A stretch of 21,421 nt of DNA from Actinomycetes bacterium (GCA_023386675.1 JAEWJG010000408.1:1-21421); one strand, 5' to 3'; positions 1 through 7,951 are shown, counted from the first letter of the stretch. Notes: a model not told the origin generated them from the sequence alone. Program-made: numbers and translations.

Positions 1-162
1 CTCGGGGTGGCGGTGAACGTGGCGCTGTGGTTCAGCCTGGAGCCGAGCGCGATGATCGTCGGCGCGGTGTGGGTTGCACTCGGCCTGGGCTACCTGCTGT
101 GGCGGACGCGGCTGTTCCGGGTGGCGCCGCCGGCGCTGAGCGGGCCGGTGCAGGAGCGGTGA
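1..162 (+). CDS. APC-type permease, C-terminal end (5' truncated by window)
   Basis: Frame 1 is open from the first base to a TGA at 160-162 and gives 53 residues. They contain one hydrophobic segment (ending in LGLGYLLW) followed by a basic turn (RTRLFR) and a short polar tail ending in QER. This layout, a last membrane helix followed by a short basic cytoplasmic tail, resembles the C-terminus of amino acid-polyamine-organocation (APC) permeases of actinobacteria. The substrate cannot be told from this fragment. Codon use is strongly GC3-biased like the other core genes. The family call rests only on one helix and its tail, so another multi-pass transporter is possible. Confidence 0.55.
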   Translation, partial: LGVAVNVALWFSLEPSAMIVGAVWVALGLGYLLWRTRLFRVAPPALSGPVQER

Positions 163-345
163 GGGGCGTGGGGGAGGACGGTCCGTCTTGCAAGTTCTCG
201 GCTCCCGGAACGATGGCACAGAGTCGAAGATCAGGTGTCGATTCTCCGATTTGTGGGAGTCCAGCAGGAGATTCGAGTGCCCGTTGGCCACATCTCCGAC
301 GTTCGTTCGAGCGCGGGGTAATTCACTCGATGAGATGCTTATCGC

Positions 346-627
346 ATGGCAGCAGGCGGCCCGGGCGACCATTGGCGTACCGACGTCTTGAGATGGCGGA
401 CGGCTGCCTTCGGTGAACCCTCCGACTCGCTCATTCGAGAGATATATCACCTCGGCAGCCACCAGCTACTCGAAGACGGCACGCCTCTTGGCCAAAGGCT
501 CTGGGAGCTTTGGCCGCAGCGGGGGCCAGCGAATCATGAAGCACTCGTGCACTTGGAGATTGATCTCAGACGAGCGCGAGACGACCTTCGCCGTCAGGCA
601 AGAGCCAGGGGATGGGAGTTCGACTAG
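346..627 (+). CDS. Hypothetical small protein, 93 aa, lower GC than neighbours
   Basis: An ATG-started ORF of 93 residues; the in-frame stop just upstream (331-333) leaves 346 as the only ATG start. The product is charged and soluble, rich in Trp, Arg and Leu, and ends in a likely amphipathic helix (LRRARDDLRRQARARGWEFD). I recognise no family. GC at third positions is roughly 60 percent by my count, well below the flanking genes, and no clear Shine-Dalgarno precedes the start. It sits alone between a permease and the dif candidate, a place where acquired DNA often accumulates. It may be a real accessory gene or a fragment of one. The overlapping ORFs in other frames look less protein-like. 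Confidence 0.4.
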   Translation: MAAGGPGDHWRTDVLRWRTAAFGEPSDSLIREIYHLGSHQLLEDGTPLGQRLWELWPQRGPANHEALVHLEIDLRRARDDLRRQARARGWEFD

Positions 628-672
628 TCCTCGGAGCCGTGGGGCGGTTCTTCCTCCGCCGGGTCTGCTCCT

Positions 673-700
673 AACTGACATAATGTGCATTATCAGCGTT
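673..700 (-). other. dif: Candidate chromosomal dif site (XerC/XerD recombination site)
   Basis: Read on the minus strand, the 28 bases split into an 11-bp left arm AACGCTGATAA (700-690), a 6-bp centre TGCACA (689-684) and an 11-bp right arm TTATGTCAGTT (683-673). The 11-6-11 layout is that of XerC/XerD dif sites. From memory, the actinobacterial dif consensus has GATAAT, then two variable bases, then ACATTATGTCAAG. This sequence matches GATAAT and ACATTATGTCA without mismatch and differs only toward the outer ends. The core contains a perfect 14-bp dyad (680-693). The site is intergenic in an AT-richer stretch, as expected. dif is where tyrosine recombinases XerC and XerD, activated by FtsK, resolve chromosome dimers. 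A genome-wide search for uniqueness was not possible. Confidence 0.72.
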
Positions 701-796
701 GATCAGTAAGCCAGGACTCAGGCCGAATCACGATGGACGAGTACACGCTCGTCCTGGCCGGCGTCGGCGCCATGGCGCCGCGTCCGACCAGTGAGT

Positions 797-1279
797 TCAG
801 CGCACCCGCGGCGGCCTCGTCCCGCCCGCTCGCACCCTCCGGCGCAGCACCGACGCCGCGACCAGCGACGCTCCCATCACGAGCACCGCTCCCGCGGCCA
901 GCGCGACGGCGGCGTCGCCTGCGAGGTCGCTGCCGGTTCCGGCGAGCGGCGTCCCCTCGCCTGTACCTGCGGGCTGTCCCGGCTCCTGGACTCCTGGCGG
1001 CGGGCCGGCCGGCTCAGGCGGAGTGGTCACGACCGTTGTTCGGCAGTCGGGGGTCGACGGGGCGCACGGGTCGGGCGGCAGGCCTCCAGGGCCCTCCCCC
1101 GTGACGGCATTGCGCAGCTCCGCGTTCCAGGCTCCGTTGTTCACACGCACCTGGTACGTGAGCGTCGCGGCCCCGTCGAGCGAGGGAATCGTCCAGGTCA
1201 GATTCGGCGCCGCGAAGGAGGCGGTGCCTTGATCGGCGGTGATGCTGCCTGGCACGAGTGTGAACATTCGTGAGGTCAT
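797..1279 (-). pseudogene. Out-of-frame C-terminal part of the vWFA surface protein, with LAGTG wall-sorting signal
   Basis: This frame continues the surface protein encoded upstream on the same strand. It opens with VPGSITADQG and a beta-sandwich stretch (LTWTIPSLDGAATLTYQVRV), then has a Pro/Thr/Gly-rich spacer. It ends with LAGTGSD, a hydrophobic helix of about 20 residues, and the basic tail RRRVR. That is a complete cell-wall sorting signal; LAxTG is the motif known for class E sortases of high-GC Actinobacteria. It is offset by one base from the main frame, so it is made only if the shift near 1255-1280 is a sequencing error or is bypassed by the ribosome. An ATG at 1279 exists but lacks context for independent initiation. 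Confidence 0.75.
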
Positions 1280-4172
1280 CCGTGATGGTGACGTCGCTAG
1301 TCGGCACGCCGCCCACTTGCTCGGCCGAGACGGTGTAAGTGATCACGTCGCCGGGCTGCACCGTCGAGCCGGAGGGTGGATCGCTCGTCTTGCCGAGCGT
1401 CCACTCCGTGAAGCTGTTGACGGCGATACACGTGACGGAGCCGCCGGGTTCCGCGAAGACATCGGCAGGGAGGAAGTCGCGGATGCCCGACTGACAGGTC
1501 AGGCTCGTCAGCTCATAGCCGGGTGGGCCTCCGCTCTCGGTCAGCCTGTAATGGCGGAGGGGTGCGATCTCCACCGACGTACCGACCGGAGGCGGCCCGG
1601 CCACGACGTCGATGCCGCCCGCATCCTCCGCTCCGCGGTCGAGCGGGTCGAGGGAGAACGTGAAGTCGGAGGCCACGGCGGTACCGCCCTGAACCTCCTT
1701 GATCAGCGTGAGGGTCGCGATGTTGTTCTCGGCCGCGCACGTCACCGCCTGGCCGAGAGGAACGGTCACCGCACCCTCGATGCCGCCCCCGGAGAGCAGG
1801 CGCGGACCGACGCCGTCGATCGAGCACGTCCACGAACCCGAGGACTGCGGGAACAGCAGCGGCCGGGTCCGCAGATCGGTCTGACGGTAGTGCAGGGCAT
1901 CGGCCGCTGACCCCGGCCGCACGGACTCCGTCAACTGGTACGTCTGCTCGGGCGCCACCTCCACCCGGGTGGCCTCCGGGGTCCCGGATGCGCCCGATGG
2001 CCCGGCGGGCGCACCGGCCGGTCCGACCGCGTCGAGCAGCCAGACGCCGGGCGTCGCGTCGCCGCTCGCGACGGTCTTCTGCAGGGTGAGGAGGCTGACG
2101 CAGGTGACCGCGTTGGTGATCGTCCACTCATTCGGACCGGCGACGACGGCAGCGGTACTGGACCCGGTGAACGCCGTGCCGCTCCCGGGCGTCGTCGCGT
2201 CCGGCGGACCGGTCTCGAGCGTGGACGCGGTCAGTGTGCAGCCCGGGATTCGGGCGTTGTTCACCGTCTCGCCGACGTCGACGGTCGTCGGCGCGCTGTA
2301 GCCGGCGCGCGGCACCTCCCACCCCTGATCGATCGGGGCGGGGTCGCTCGGGCCGGTGAGCGTGAGCGCTGCACGGAGCTCGGGAGGCTGGTCGCCGTTG
2401 GCAAGGTCGACCACCTGGTTCCAGGTCGTGATGCGCCAGCGCTTGTGCACGATGATGGACGCCTGGGTGAAGTCGGGCGCGCGGTTGTAGACGACGCAGG
2501 ACACGATGTCCTGCACGCCGACCGGGAGCGAGAACTGCGTCGCCGAGTCGGTGGTGGTCGGCACCGGCACGTCGACTCCGGTGGCCTTGTTGACGCACAC
2601 GGTCTGCGCCGGCAGGGAGGTGTAGGCGGCCTGCGCGGTCTCGGCGATCGAGAACGTGCTGGGGCTCTGCGCGGGATCGATGGTCAGGTCGAACGACGTC
2701 GCGCCGGTCGCGAGCTCGGTCTGCTTGGTCGCCGGCGGGTTCACCGTCGCGCCGGTCGCGGTGAACTCCCACGGGGCTGGCGGCGTGTAGGCCACGGTGT
2801 CGATCGGCGCCGGGCCGCCCTCCTGCCAGTCGAACGGCACGATCCGCTTGATGACCGAGATGGAAGGCGCGCAGCCCGCGAGCACGAGGTTCCGGAGCGA
2901 CTGCCCCGCCGACGCATAGTCCGTGGTCTGCACGTAGTCGGCGGTTCCGATGTTGGTGCCGTCGTAGGCGGTGGGACCGGAGACGGTGCGGAGGTTGGCG
3001 GCGGAGCCTGCGCTGCTCACCCCGGCGCCGACACCGACCGCGAGCACCCGGGTGTCCTGGCTCTTCACGAGGTTGGCAGACGCGAGCCCGTCGTTCAGCT
3101 CCTTGAAGCGCGTGAAGCCGCTGTTCGGGTCGACGAGCTGGTTCGAGCCGGTGACCGGGCTGGGTCCGGAGACCGTGGGGTTGCCATCGGTGAGGAAGAC
3201 GGTCAGGTCGACATGATCCGGTGCGCCGAGGGTCGGGCTGCCGACGGCGGCAGCCGCGGCGAGGCCGCGGTCCCAGTTCGTGTAGTTCGTGGGCGGGTTG
3301 CCCCATCCCGCGTACCGCGAGCGGAACGCCGCCGCGTCGGTGTTGGTGGCGACGGACTGCAGGCCGGAGCTGGTGAAGCCGTTCGCGGGCGAATCGCTGC
3401 CGAAGGTGACCAGCGCGGCCTGCGACGGCGTCCCGCGCAACGCGTCCACGAAGGCGTCCATCGCCTGCTTGAGCTGCGGCACGCTTCCCGCCACCGAGCT
3501 CGACAGGTCGACGACCAGCGCCACGTTGAGACCGCACTGCGTCGGCAACGGCGGGTTCGCCCGCGACAGGTTCCACACACCGTTGGAGGCGATGCGGCGC
3601 GTGTACTCGGACGTCGAGTTCGCCGGGCTGGTCTGCAGGCCCGGGGCGGTCATCCACGTCGATCCCGATCGGTACGTCTGCCCGGCGACGAGCGGCGGCG
3701 TCTGGAACACCACGGGGAGCACGGCCGTGGCGCCGCCGGTCAGCGGCGCCGTCTGCCACTGCGGGTTCGCGTAGTACCCGGGTGGCGCACCGATCGGGGC
3801 CGCCCACAGGCGCGAGTTCTGACCGAGCTGTCCCGCCCCCGTGCCGATCGGCACCTGCACGGAGCAGTCGCCGTCGGCGTCGGAGGTGCAGGTGAACAGC
3901 GGCGTCGCCGTCACGAAGCCGGTCGTCGGGTCGGCAGTGCCGCTCGGATCCGTGGCGAACAGTCCGAACACCGCACCGGGCAGCGGAGTGACCGCCGAGG
4001 GCCCGCTGCGCGCGTCTCCAACGGCGAGCGAGACCACCGCGCTGCCCGCGGCGGGCGGCGGCACCGCCGCTTCGGCGGGGGTTCCGCCGGTCAGCGGAAG
4101 GCCCAGGGCACCGGCCGCGAGGGCGCAGCTCGCCAGGACGACCAGCCATGGACTTCTCCGACGACGTGCCAT
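1014..4172 (-). CDS. Secreted vWFA-domain surface protein with repeated beta-sandwich domains, frameshifted near its C-terminus
   Basis: The start is the ATG at 4172, preceded by a strong GGGGAGG Shine-Dalgarno; the longer upstream reading has neither an SD nor a sensible N-terminus. Residues 1-36 are a Sec signal peptide (basic MARRRRSPW, hydrophobic core, cleavage near AEA). A von Willebrand A domain spans about residues 215-400, with the MIDAS motif DLSSS at 222-226 and the second metal Asp in FLTDG (D329). After it come several Ig-like/prealbumin-like repeats of the DUF11 or DUF5979 kind, with recurring TLxKxV and TCxxxN elements. From about position 1275 this frame turns into Arg/His-rich out-of-frame sequence up to the stop at 1014, while the expected C-terminus continues in another frame. 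As written, the protein lacks its wall anchor and would be secreted or lost. The role is probably adhesion or matrix binding (inference). Confidence 0.85.
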   Translation of the reverse strand: MARRRRSPWLVVLASCALAAGALGLPLTGGTPAEAAVPPPAAGSAVVSLAVGDARSGPSAVTPLPGAVFGLFATDPSGTADPTTGFVTATPLFTCTSDADGDCSVQVPIGTGAGQLGQNSRLWAAPIGAPPGYYANPQWQTAPLTGGATAVLPVVFQTPPLVAGQTYRSGSTWMTAPGLQTSPANSTSEYTRRIASNGVWNLSRANPPLPTQCGLNVALVVDLSSSVAGSVPQLKQAMDAFVDALRGTPSQAALVTFGSDSPANGFTSSGLQSVATNTDAAAFRSRYAGWGNPPTNYTNWDRGLAAAAAVGSPTLGAPDHVDLTVFLTDGNPTVSGPSPVTGSNQLVDPNSGFTRFKELNDGLASANLVKSQDTRVLAVGVGAGVSSAGSAANLRTVSGPTAYDGTNIGTADYVQTTDYASAGQSLRNLVLAGCAPSISVIKRIVPFDWQEGGPAPIDTVAYTPPAPWEFTATGATVNPPATKQTELATGATSFDLTIDPAQSPSTFSIAETAQAAYTSLPAQTVCVNKATGVDVPVPTTTDSATQFSLPVGVQDIVSCVVYNRAPDFTQASIIVHKRWRITTWNQVVDLANGDQPPELRAALTLTGPSDPAPIDQGWEVPRAGYSAPTTVDVGETVNNARIPGCTLTASTLETGPPDATTPGSGTAFTGSSTAAVVAGPNEWTITNAVTCVSLLTLQKTVASGDATPGVWLLDAVGPAGAPAGPSGASGTPEATRVEVAPEQTYQLTESVRPGSAADALHYRQTDLRTRPLLFPQSSGSWTCSIDGVGPRLLSGGGIEGAVTVPLGQAVTCAAENNIATLTLIKEVQGGTAVASDFTFSLDPLDRGAEDAGGIDVVAGPPPVGTSVEIAPLRHYRLTESGGPPGYELTSLTCQSGIRDFLPADVFAEPGGSVTCIAVNSFTEWTLGKTSDPPSGSTVQPGDVITYTVSAEQVGGVPTSDVTITDDLTNVHTRARQHHRRSRHRLLRGAESDLDDSLARRGRDAHVPGACEQRSLERGAAQCRHGGGPWRPAARPVRPVDPRLPNNGRDHSA

Positions 4173-4225
4173 GAAGCACCTCCCCCACCGGAACACGCGG
4201 CAAACTAGCACTCCCCGGCTCCCGC

Positions 4226-4244
4226 GTCTACGACCGGCGTAGAC
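4226..4244. promoter_or_regulatory. Inverted repeat in the vWFA/permease divergent region
   Basis: A perfect 7-bp inverted repeat GTCTACG, 5-bp spacer ACCGG, CGTAGAC lies between two divergently transcribed genes. A possible minus-strand -10 element (TAGTTT, extended by TGC) lies about 20 bp away toward the surface-protein gene. Size and position suit a dimeric repressor or activator operator for one or both genes. No matching regulator gene lies next to it, and the motif does not match an operator I can name. Confidence 0.4.
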
Positions 4245-4353
4245 AGATCGGGTCTTGTGCATTCGCGCCGAGCGGAGAATCATGCCGTCTGTCGTCGCGG
4301 CGGTGGGTGCCGCGGGACCCCGCATCGCGAGCGGGCCATCGCTGAGGGGGCGT

Positions 4354-5982
4354 ATGGACACGACGCAGCTTCCGACCGATCTGCTCCACTGGGTGCTCGC
4401 CGTGCTGCCCATCGTGGCGCTCCTGGTGCTGCTGGTACCGCTGCGCTGGCGGGCGCCGGAGGCGGCCCCGATCGCGATGTTCCTCGCCGCCGTCGTCGCC
4501 GTGGTCGCCTTCGGGACGCCGTGGGACACGCTGGCCGTCGCCTCGGCCAAAGGCGTGTGGGACGCGGTGTTCATCCTGTACGTCATCTGGCCGGCCCTGC
4601 TGCTTTACCAGGTCACGAAGCAGGCGGGGGCGTACGACGCCCTGCGCCGTGGGATCTCGCGGTTCAGCCGTAACGAGCTGTTCATCATCCTCGCGCTCTC
4701 GTGGGTGTTCGCCTCATTCCTGCAGGGCATCGCGGGCTTCGGCGCCCCCGTCGCCGTGGTGGTCCCGCTGCTGATCGCGATCGGCGTGAAGCCTGTGTAC
4801 GCGGTCGCCATGGGCGTCCTCGCCCATGCCTGGGCGCGCTTCTTCGGCACGCTCGGCGTCGGCTGGCTGGCCACGATCCAGGTCGCCGACCTCGACGACC
4901 TGGTGAAGACGGCGTTCCAGGCCGGCCTGCTCATCCTGATCCCCACCTACCTCGGCGGCTTCATGGTGGTGTGGTTCTACGGGCGCTGGGCCGCCGTGCG
5001 GCACGCCTGGCCGGTGGTGCTCATCCTCGGGACCATCCTCGGCGTCGGGCAGATGCTCGCCACACTGTTCAGCCCCGAGCTGTCCACCTTCCTCGCGGCG
5101 ACCGTCGCGCTCGTCGCGCTGTACCCGCTCTCCCGCTGGCGCCGGTTCGGCGACCCGGTCCGCGACATCCCGGTCCGGCCGGCGATGGTGGAGCGTCCGG
5201 CCGGCGAGAAGGAGGACGACGCTCCCCCGGTCATGAGCCTCCTGATGTCGTTCCTGCCGTACATCGTCCTGCCGATCGTGACGCTGAGCGTGCTGCTGAT
5301 CCCGCCGCTGAACGCCGCACTTCGGCAGTGGCGCGTCGGGCTGCCGTTCCCGGAGGTCGACACCGCGTACGGGGTGCGCAACGCCGCGACGGACAGCTAT
5401 GCCCCGATCACCGTGCTCACCCATCCGGGGACCATGCTGCTCGTCACCGCCATCGTCGTGTGGATCGTCTACCGGGCGCGCGGCTACTTCCACGCCTGGG
5501 CGGAACGGCACACCAGGGAGCGCATCGGCTCGGCGCTGCTGATCGACGCCGTCCCCGCCTCCGTGCCCGTGATCGCGTTCCTCGTCACGAGCCGGATCCT
5601 CGACCACAGCGGCCAGTCGCTCACGATCGCGTTCGGGATCGCCGCCGTCTCGCCGCCGCTGGTGTACGCGGCGATCGCGAACCTGATCGGCGCCCTCGGT
5701 GCGTTCATGACCTCCAGCAGCACGGCCTCCAACGTGCTGTTCGGGGGTGTGCAGAGCGACGTCGCGCACCTCCACGGTCTCAGCGCCGAGACGATCATCG
5801 CGGCCCAGGCCGCCGGCAGCGCGTACGGCAACGCGATCGCGCCGGCCAACATCGTTCTCGGCACCAGCATCGCCGGGATCAAGGGGCGGGAGGGCTCCGT
5901 GCTGAGGCTGACCATCTGGTGGACCGTGGTGGTCGCCGTGCTCACCGGCATCGCGACGGTTCTGCTGATCCTTCTGACGTGA
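4354..5982 (+). CDS. LctP-family (L-lactate/glycolate permease type) transporter
   Basis: The product has 542 residues from the ATG at 4354, which follows GAGGGGG. The frame is open 99 bases further upstream, but that extension is not membrane-like and has no SD. The protein has about 12-14 hydrophobic helices and the hallmark FLQGIAGFGAPVAVVVP (about residues 126-142), which carries the AGFGAP signature of the lactate permease family (TC 2.A.14). That family imports L-lactate, D-lactate or glycolate with protons. A second diagnostic stretch near the C-terminus (FMTSSSTASNVLFGGVQ, then NAIAPANIVLGTS) also fits. It is the first gene of a tight plus-strand cluster; the next gene starts 10 bases after its stop. 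No lactate dehydrogenase (lldEFG or lldD) is linked, so the substrate may be another 2-hydroxy acid. Confidence 0.88.
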   Translation: MDTTQLPTDLLHWVLAVLPIVALLVLLVPLRWRAPEAAPIAMFLAAVVAVVAFGTPWDTLAVASAKGVWDAVFILYVIWPALLLYQVTKQAGAYDALRRGISRFSRNELFIILALSWVFASFLQGIAGFGAPVAVVVPLLIAIGVKPVYAVAMGVLAHAWARFFGTLGVGWLATIQVADLDDLVKTAFQAGLLILIPTYLGGFMVVWFYGRWAAVRHAWPVVLILGTILGVGQMLATLFSPELSTFLAATVALVALYPLSRWRRFGDPVRDIPVRPAMVERPAGEKEDDAPPVMSLLMSFLPYIVLPIVTLSVLLIPPLNAALRQWRVGLPFPEVDTAYGVRNAATDSYAPITVLTHPGTMLLVTAIVVWIVYRARGYFHAWAERHTRERIGSALLIDAVPASVPVIAFLVTSRILDHSGQSLTIAFGIAAVSPPLVYAAIANLIGALGAFMTSSSTASNVLFGGVQSDVAHLHGLSAETIIAAQAAGSAYGNAIAPANIVLGTSIAGIKGREGSVLRLTIWWTVVVAVLTGIATVLLILLT

Positions 5983-5992
5983 GGAGACGGAC

Positions 5993-6214
5993 GTGGACAG
6001 CAAGCTCCTGATCGAGACCGTGGCGATGATCCTCCTGATCGCCGCCTTCCCCGTGATCAGCCTGGGCGCGACCGCGGACCTCCCCGCGGTGTGGTGGCTC
6101 GGGTTCGCCGCGTTCGTCGCCGGTGGTCTGCTGCCGGTGATCACACGCTTCATGAACCATGCCGCGGACACCCCGCGCGATGTCGGCATGGAGTACGACG
6201 ACCGGGTCTCCTGA
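5993..6214 (+). CDS. Small two-TM membrane protein, 73 aa, in the permease/GGT cluster
   Basis: The start is a GTG preceded by GAGGAGA at good spacing, only 10 bases after the stop of the LctP-type permease. Residues about 5-25 and 33-52 are hydrophobic helices, separated by a short loop (TADLPAV). A polar acidic tail (HAADTPRDVGMEYDDRVS) follows. I recognise no family. Its size and its place directly after the permease suggest an accessory or stabilising subunit of that permease, or of the SLC13 transporter downstream; this is inference. Codon bias is normal for the region, which supports a real gene. Confidence 0.8.
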   Translation: MDSKLLIETVAMILLIAAFPVISLGATADLPAVWWLGFAAFVAGGLLPVITRFMNHAADTPRDVGMEYDDRVS

Positions 6215-6244
6215 CCGGTCACGATCCCCACGAGGAGAGACGTC

Positions 6245-7906
6245 ATGAGCCATCCCAACGGGCCCCGCTCCGGCAGGCCGCCCTTCCGCGCCCCGCGCGG
6301 AGCGGTCTCGACGCCGCACTATCTGGCCAGCTCGGCCGCACTGGATGCGCTGCGCCGCGGCGGCAGCGCCGTGGACGCGGCCATCGCCGCGAACGCCGTG
6401 CTCTGCGTCGCGTACCCGCACATGGCGGGGCTCGGCGGCGACGGCTTCTGGCTGATCGCTGAGCCCTCCGGCGGGGTCGTGCGCGCGATCGACGCCAGCG
6501 GCCCGGCCGCGGCAGAGGCGACACTCGACCGCTACCGCGAGCTGAGCACCGACGGCACGATCGCCGCGCGCGGGGCGACCGCGGCGCTGACGGTGCCCGG
6601 CGCCATCGACGGCTGGCGCCTCGCCCACGAGCGCTACGGCCGGCTGGAGTGGGAGTCGCTCTTCGGCGACGCGATCCGCTACGCCGCCGACGGCGTCCCG
6701 GTGACGCGCTCGCTGGCCGACTGGCTGGTGCAGGACGAGTCGATCCTGGCGAGGACGGAGACGACCGCCCGGGTGTACCTGCCGGGCGGCCGCGTCCCGC
6801 GCGACGGTGAGAAGCTGCGGCAGGCGGACCTCGCCCGCTCGCTGGAGGCGGTCGCCCGCGAGGGCGCCCGCGCCGGCTTCTACGAGGGCGAGCTGGCGCA
6901 ACGCCTCTGCGACGCCCTCCGGCCGCTGGGCTCACCGCTCTCCCCCGACGACTTCGCCGGCTACAGGGCGGAGTGGGTGGAGCCGCTCACCACCTCCTAC
7001 CGTGGCTACGAGGTGGTGGAGCTGCCGCCTGCCACGCAGGGCTTCACCGTGCTGCAGATCTTCAACCTGCTCGACGGCTTCGACGTCGCCGCCTGGGGCG
7101 AGGGAACCGCCGACTACTACCACCACATGGCGGAGATCGTGAAGGTCGCCTTCGCCGACCGCGATGAGTGGCTGACCGACCCGCGTTTCGTCGAGCTGCC
7201 GATCGACCGCATGATCGCGAAGGACTACGCAGAGGAGCGGAGGGCGCTGATCGATCCCGAGCGGGCCCTCGACATCGCGACGGTGCCGCCCGGCATCCCC
7301 TACCCGCGTCCGCACGAACGGATCGCCCCCTCGGGCGACACCTGCTCGTTCACCACGGCGGACGCGGACGGCCTCGTCGTCTCGCTGATCCAGTCGATCT
7401 ACCACGACTTCGGCAGCGCGGTCGTCGCCGGCGACACCGGGATCATCCCGCAGAACCGCGGCGCGTTCTTCTCGCTCGACGACGCGCACCCCAACCGGCT
7501 GGAGCCGGGCAAGCGGACCTTCCACACGCTCGTGCCCGCGCTGCTGCTGAAGGACGGCGAGCCGTTCCTCGCCTTCGGCTCGATGGGCGGCGAGGGGCAG
7601 CCGCAGTCGCAGGCGGCGATCGTGACCCGCATCCTCGACTTCGGCTTCGACGTCCAGCAGGCGATCGAGGCGCCGCGCTGGCTGATGGGCCGCACCTGGG
7701 GCACGCCGTCGCGGAACCTGTCGCTGGAGGGACGGATCCCGGACGAAATCGCCCGCGAGCTCAAACGGCGCGGACAGCCGGTGCAGCTGGTCACGGACTG
7801 GAACGACAACCTAGGGCACGCGCAGGCGATCCTCGTGGACCGCGAACAGGGCTTCTACGAGGCGGGAGCCGACCCGCGTGGCGACGGCATCGCCCTGGGC
7901 TTCTGA
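6245..7906 (+). CDS. Gamma-glutamyltransferase family protein (YwrD-like, cytosolic)
   Basis: An Ntn-hydrolase of 553 residues; the ATG follows AGGAGAG. The family autocleaves before a catalytic Thr and hydrolyses or transfers gamma-glutamyl groups, for example from glutathione. The expected nucleophile is T366 in SGDTCSF. Its context (TTADADGLVVSLIQS, then VAGDTGIIPQNRG) fits the autoprocessing site of the YwrD-like branch, and GSMGGEGQPQSQ supplies the conserved glycine-rich oxyanion region. There is no signal peptide, so unlike E. coli Ggt it should act in the cytoplasm. It lies 30 bases after the small membrane protein and 45 before an SLC13 permease, so its substrate is probably imported by its neighbours. 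Related enzymes include cephalosporin acylase-like and hydrolase-only members, so transferase activity is not assured. Confidence 0.9.
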   Translation: MSHPNGPRSGRPPFRAPRGAVSTPHYLASSAALDALRRGGSAVDAAIAANAVLCVAYPHMAGLGGDGFWLIAEPSGGVVRAIDASGPAAAEATLDRYRELSTDGTIAARGATAALTVPGAIDGWRLAHERYGRLEWESLFGDAIRYAADGVPVTRSLADWLVQDESILARTETTARVYLPGGRVPRDGEKLRQADLARSLEAVAREGARAGFYEGELAQRLCDALRPLGSPLSPDDFAGYRAEWVEPLTTSYRGYEVVELPPATQGFTVLQIFNLLDGFDVAAWGEGTADYYHHMAEIVKVAFADRDEWLTDPRFVELPIDRMIAKDYAEERRALIDPERALDIATVPPGIPYPRPHERIAPSGDTCSFTTADADGLVVSLIQSIYHDFGSAVVAGDTGIIPQNRGAFFSLDDAHPNRLEPGKRTFHTLVPALLLKDGEPFLAFGSMGGEGQPQSQAAIVTRILDFGFDVQQAIEAPRWLMGRTWGTPSRNLSLEGRIPDEIARELKRRGQPVQLVTDWNDNLGHAQAILVDREQGFYEAGADPRGDGIALGF

Positions 7907-7951
7907 GCGCGGCGTCACGGCAGGCACGGCAGCGAGGAGGCGACACGGTCC

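Noticed and set aside
176..192. Small hairpin after the APC permease stop as a terminator
   Set aside because: Only four to six weak base pairs with a 3-base loop and no T-run; too weak to call.
680..693. The ATAATG-TG-CATTAT dyad as an ordinary repressor operator
   Set aside because: No gene starts close enough to be controlled, and the wider 28 bases fit a dif site better; kept only as an alternative.
2128..4208. Long open frames of 691 and 587 codons overlapping the vWFA gene on both strands
   Set aside because: Low-complexity Arg-rich or Gly/Arg/Asp-rich products, typical of high-GC shadows; the vWFA frame has a signal peptide, MIDAS motif and SD.
4173..4586. N-terminal extension of the vWFA gene into the divergent permease gene
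   Set aside because: The ATG at 4172 has a strong SD and starts a signal peptide; the extension would overlap the permease and place the signal peptide internally.
4714..6258. 514-codon minus-strand frame antisense to the LctP-type permease
   Set aside because: His/Asp/Arg-rich shadow; the plus-strand frame encodes an obvious membrane protein with family motifs.
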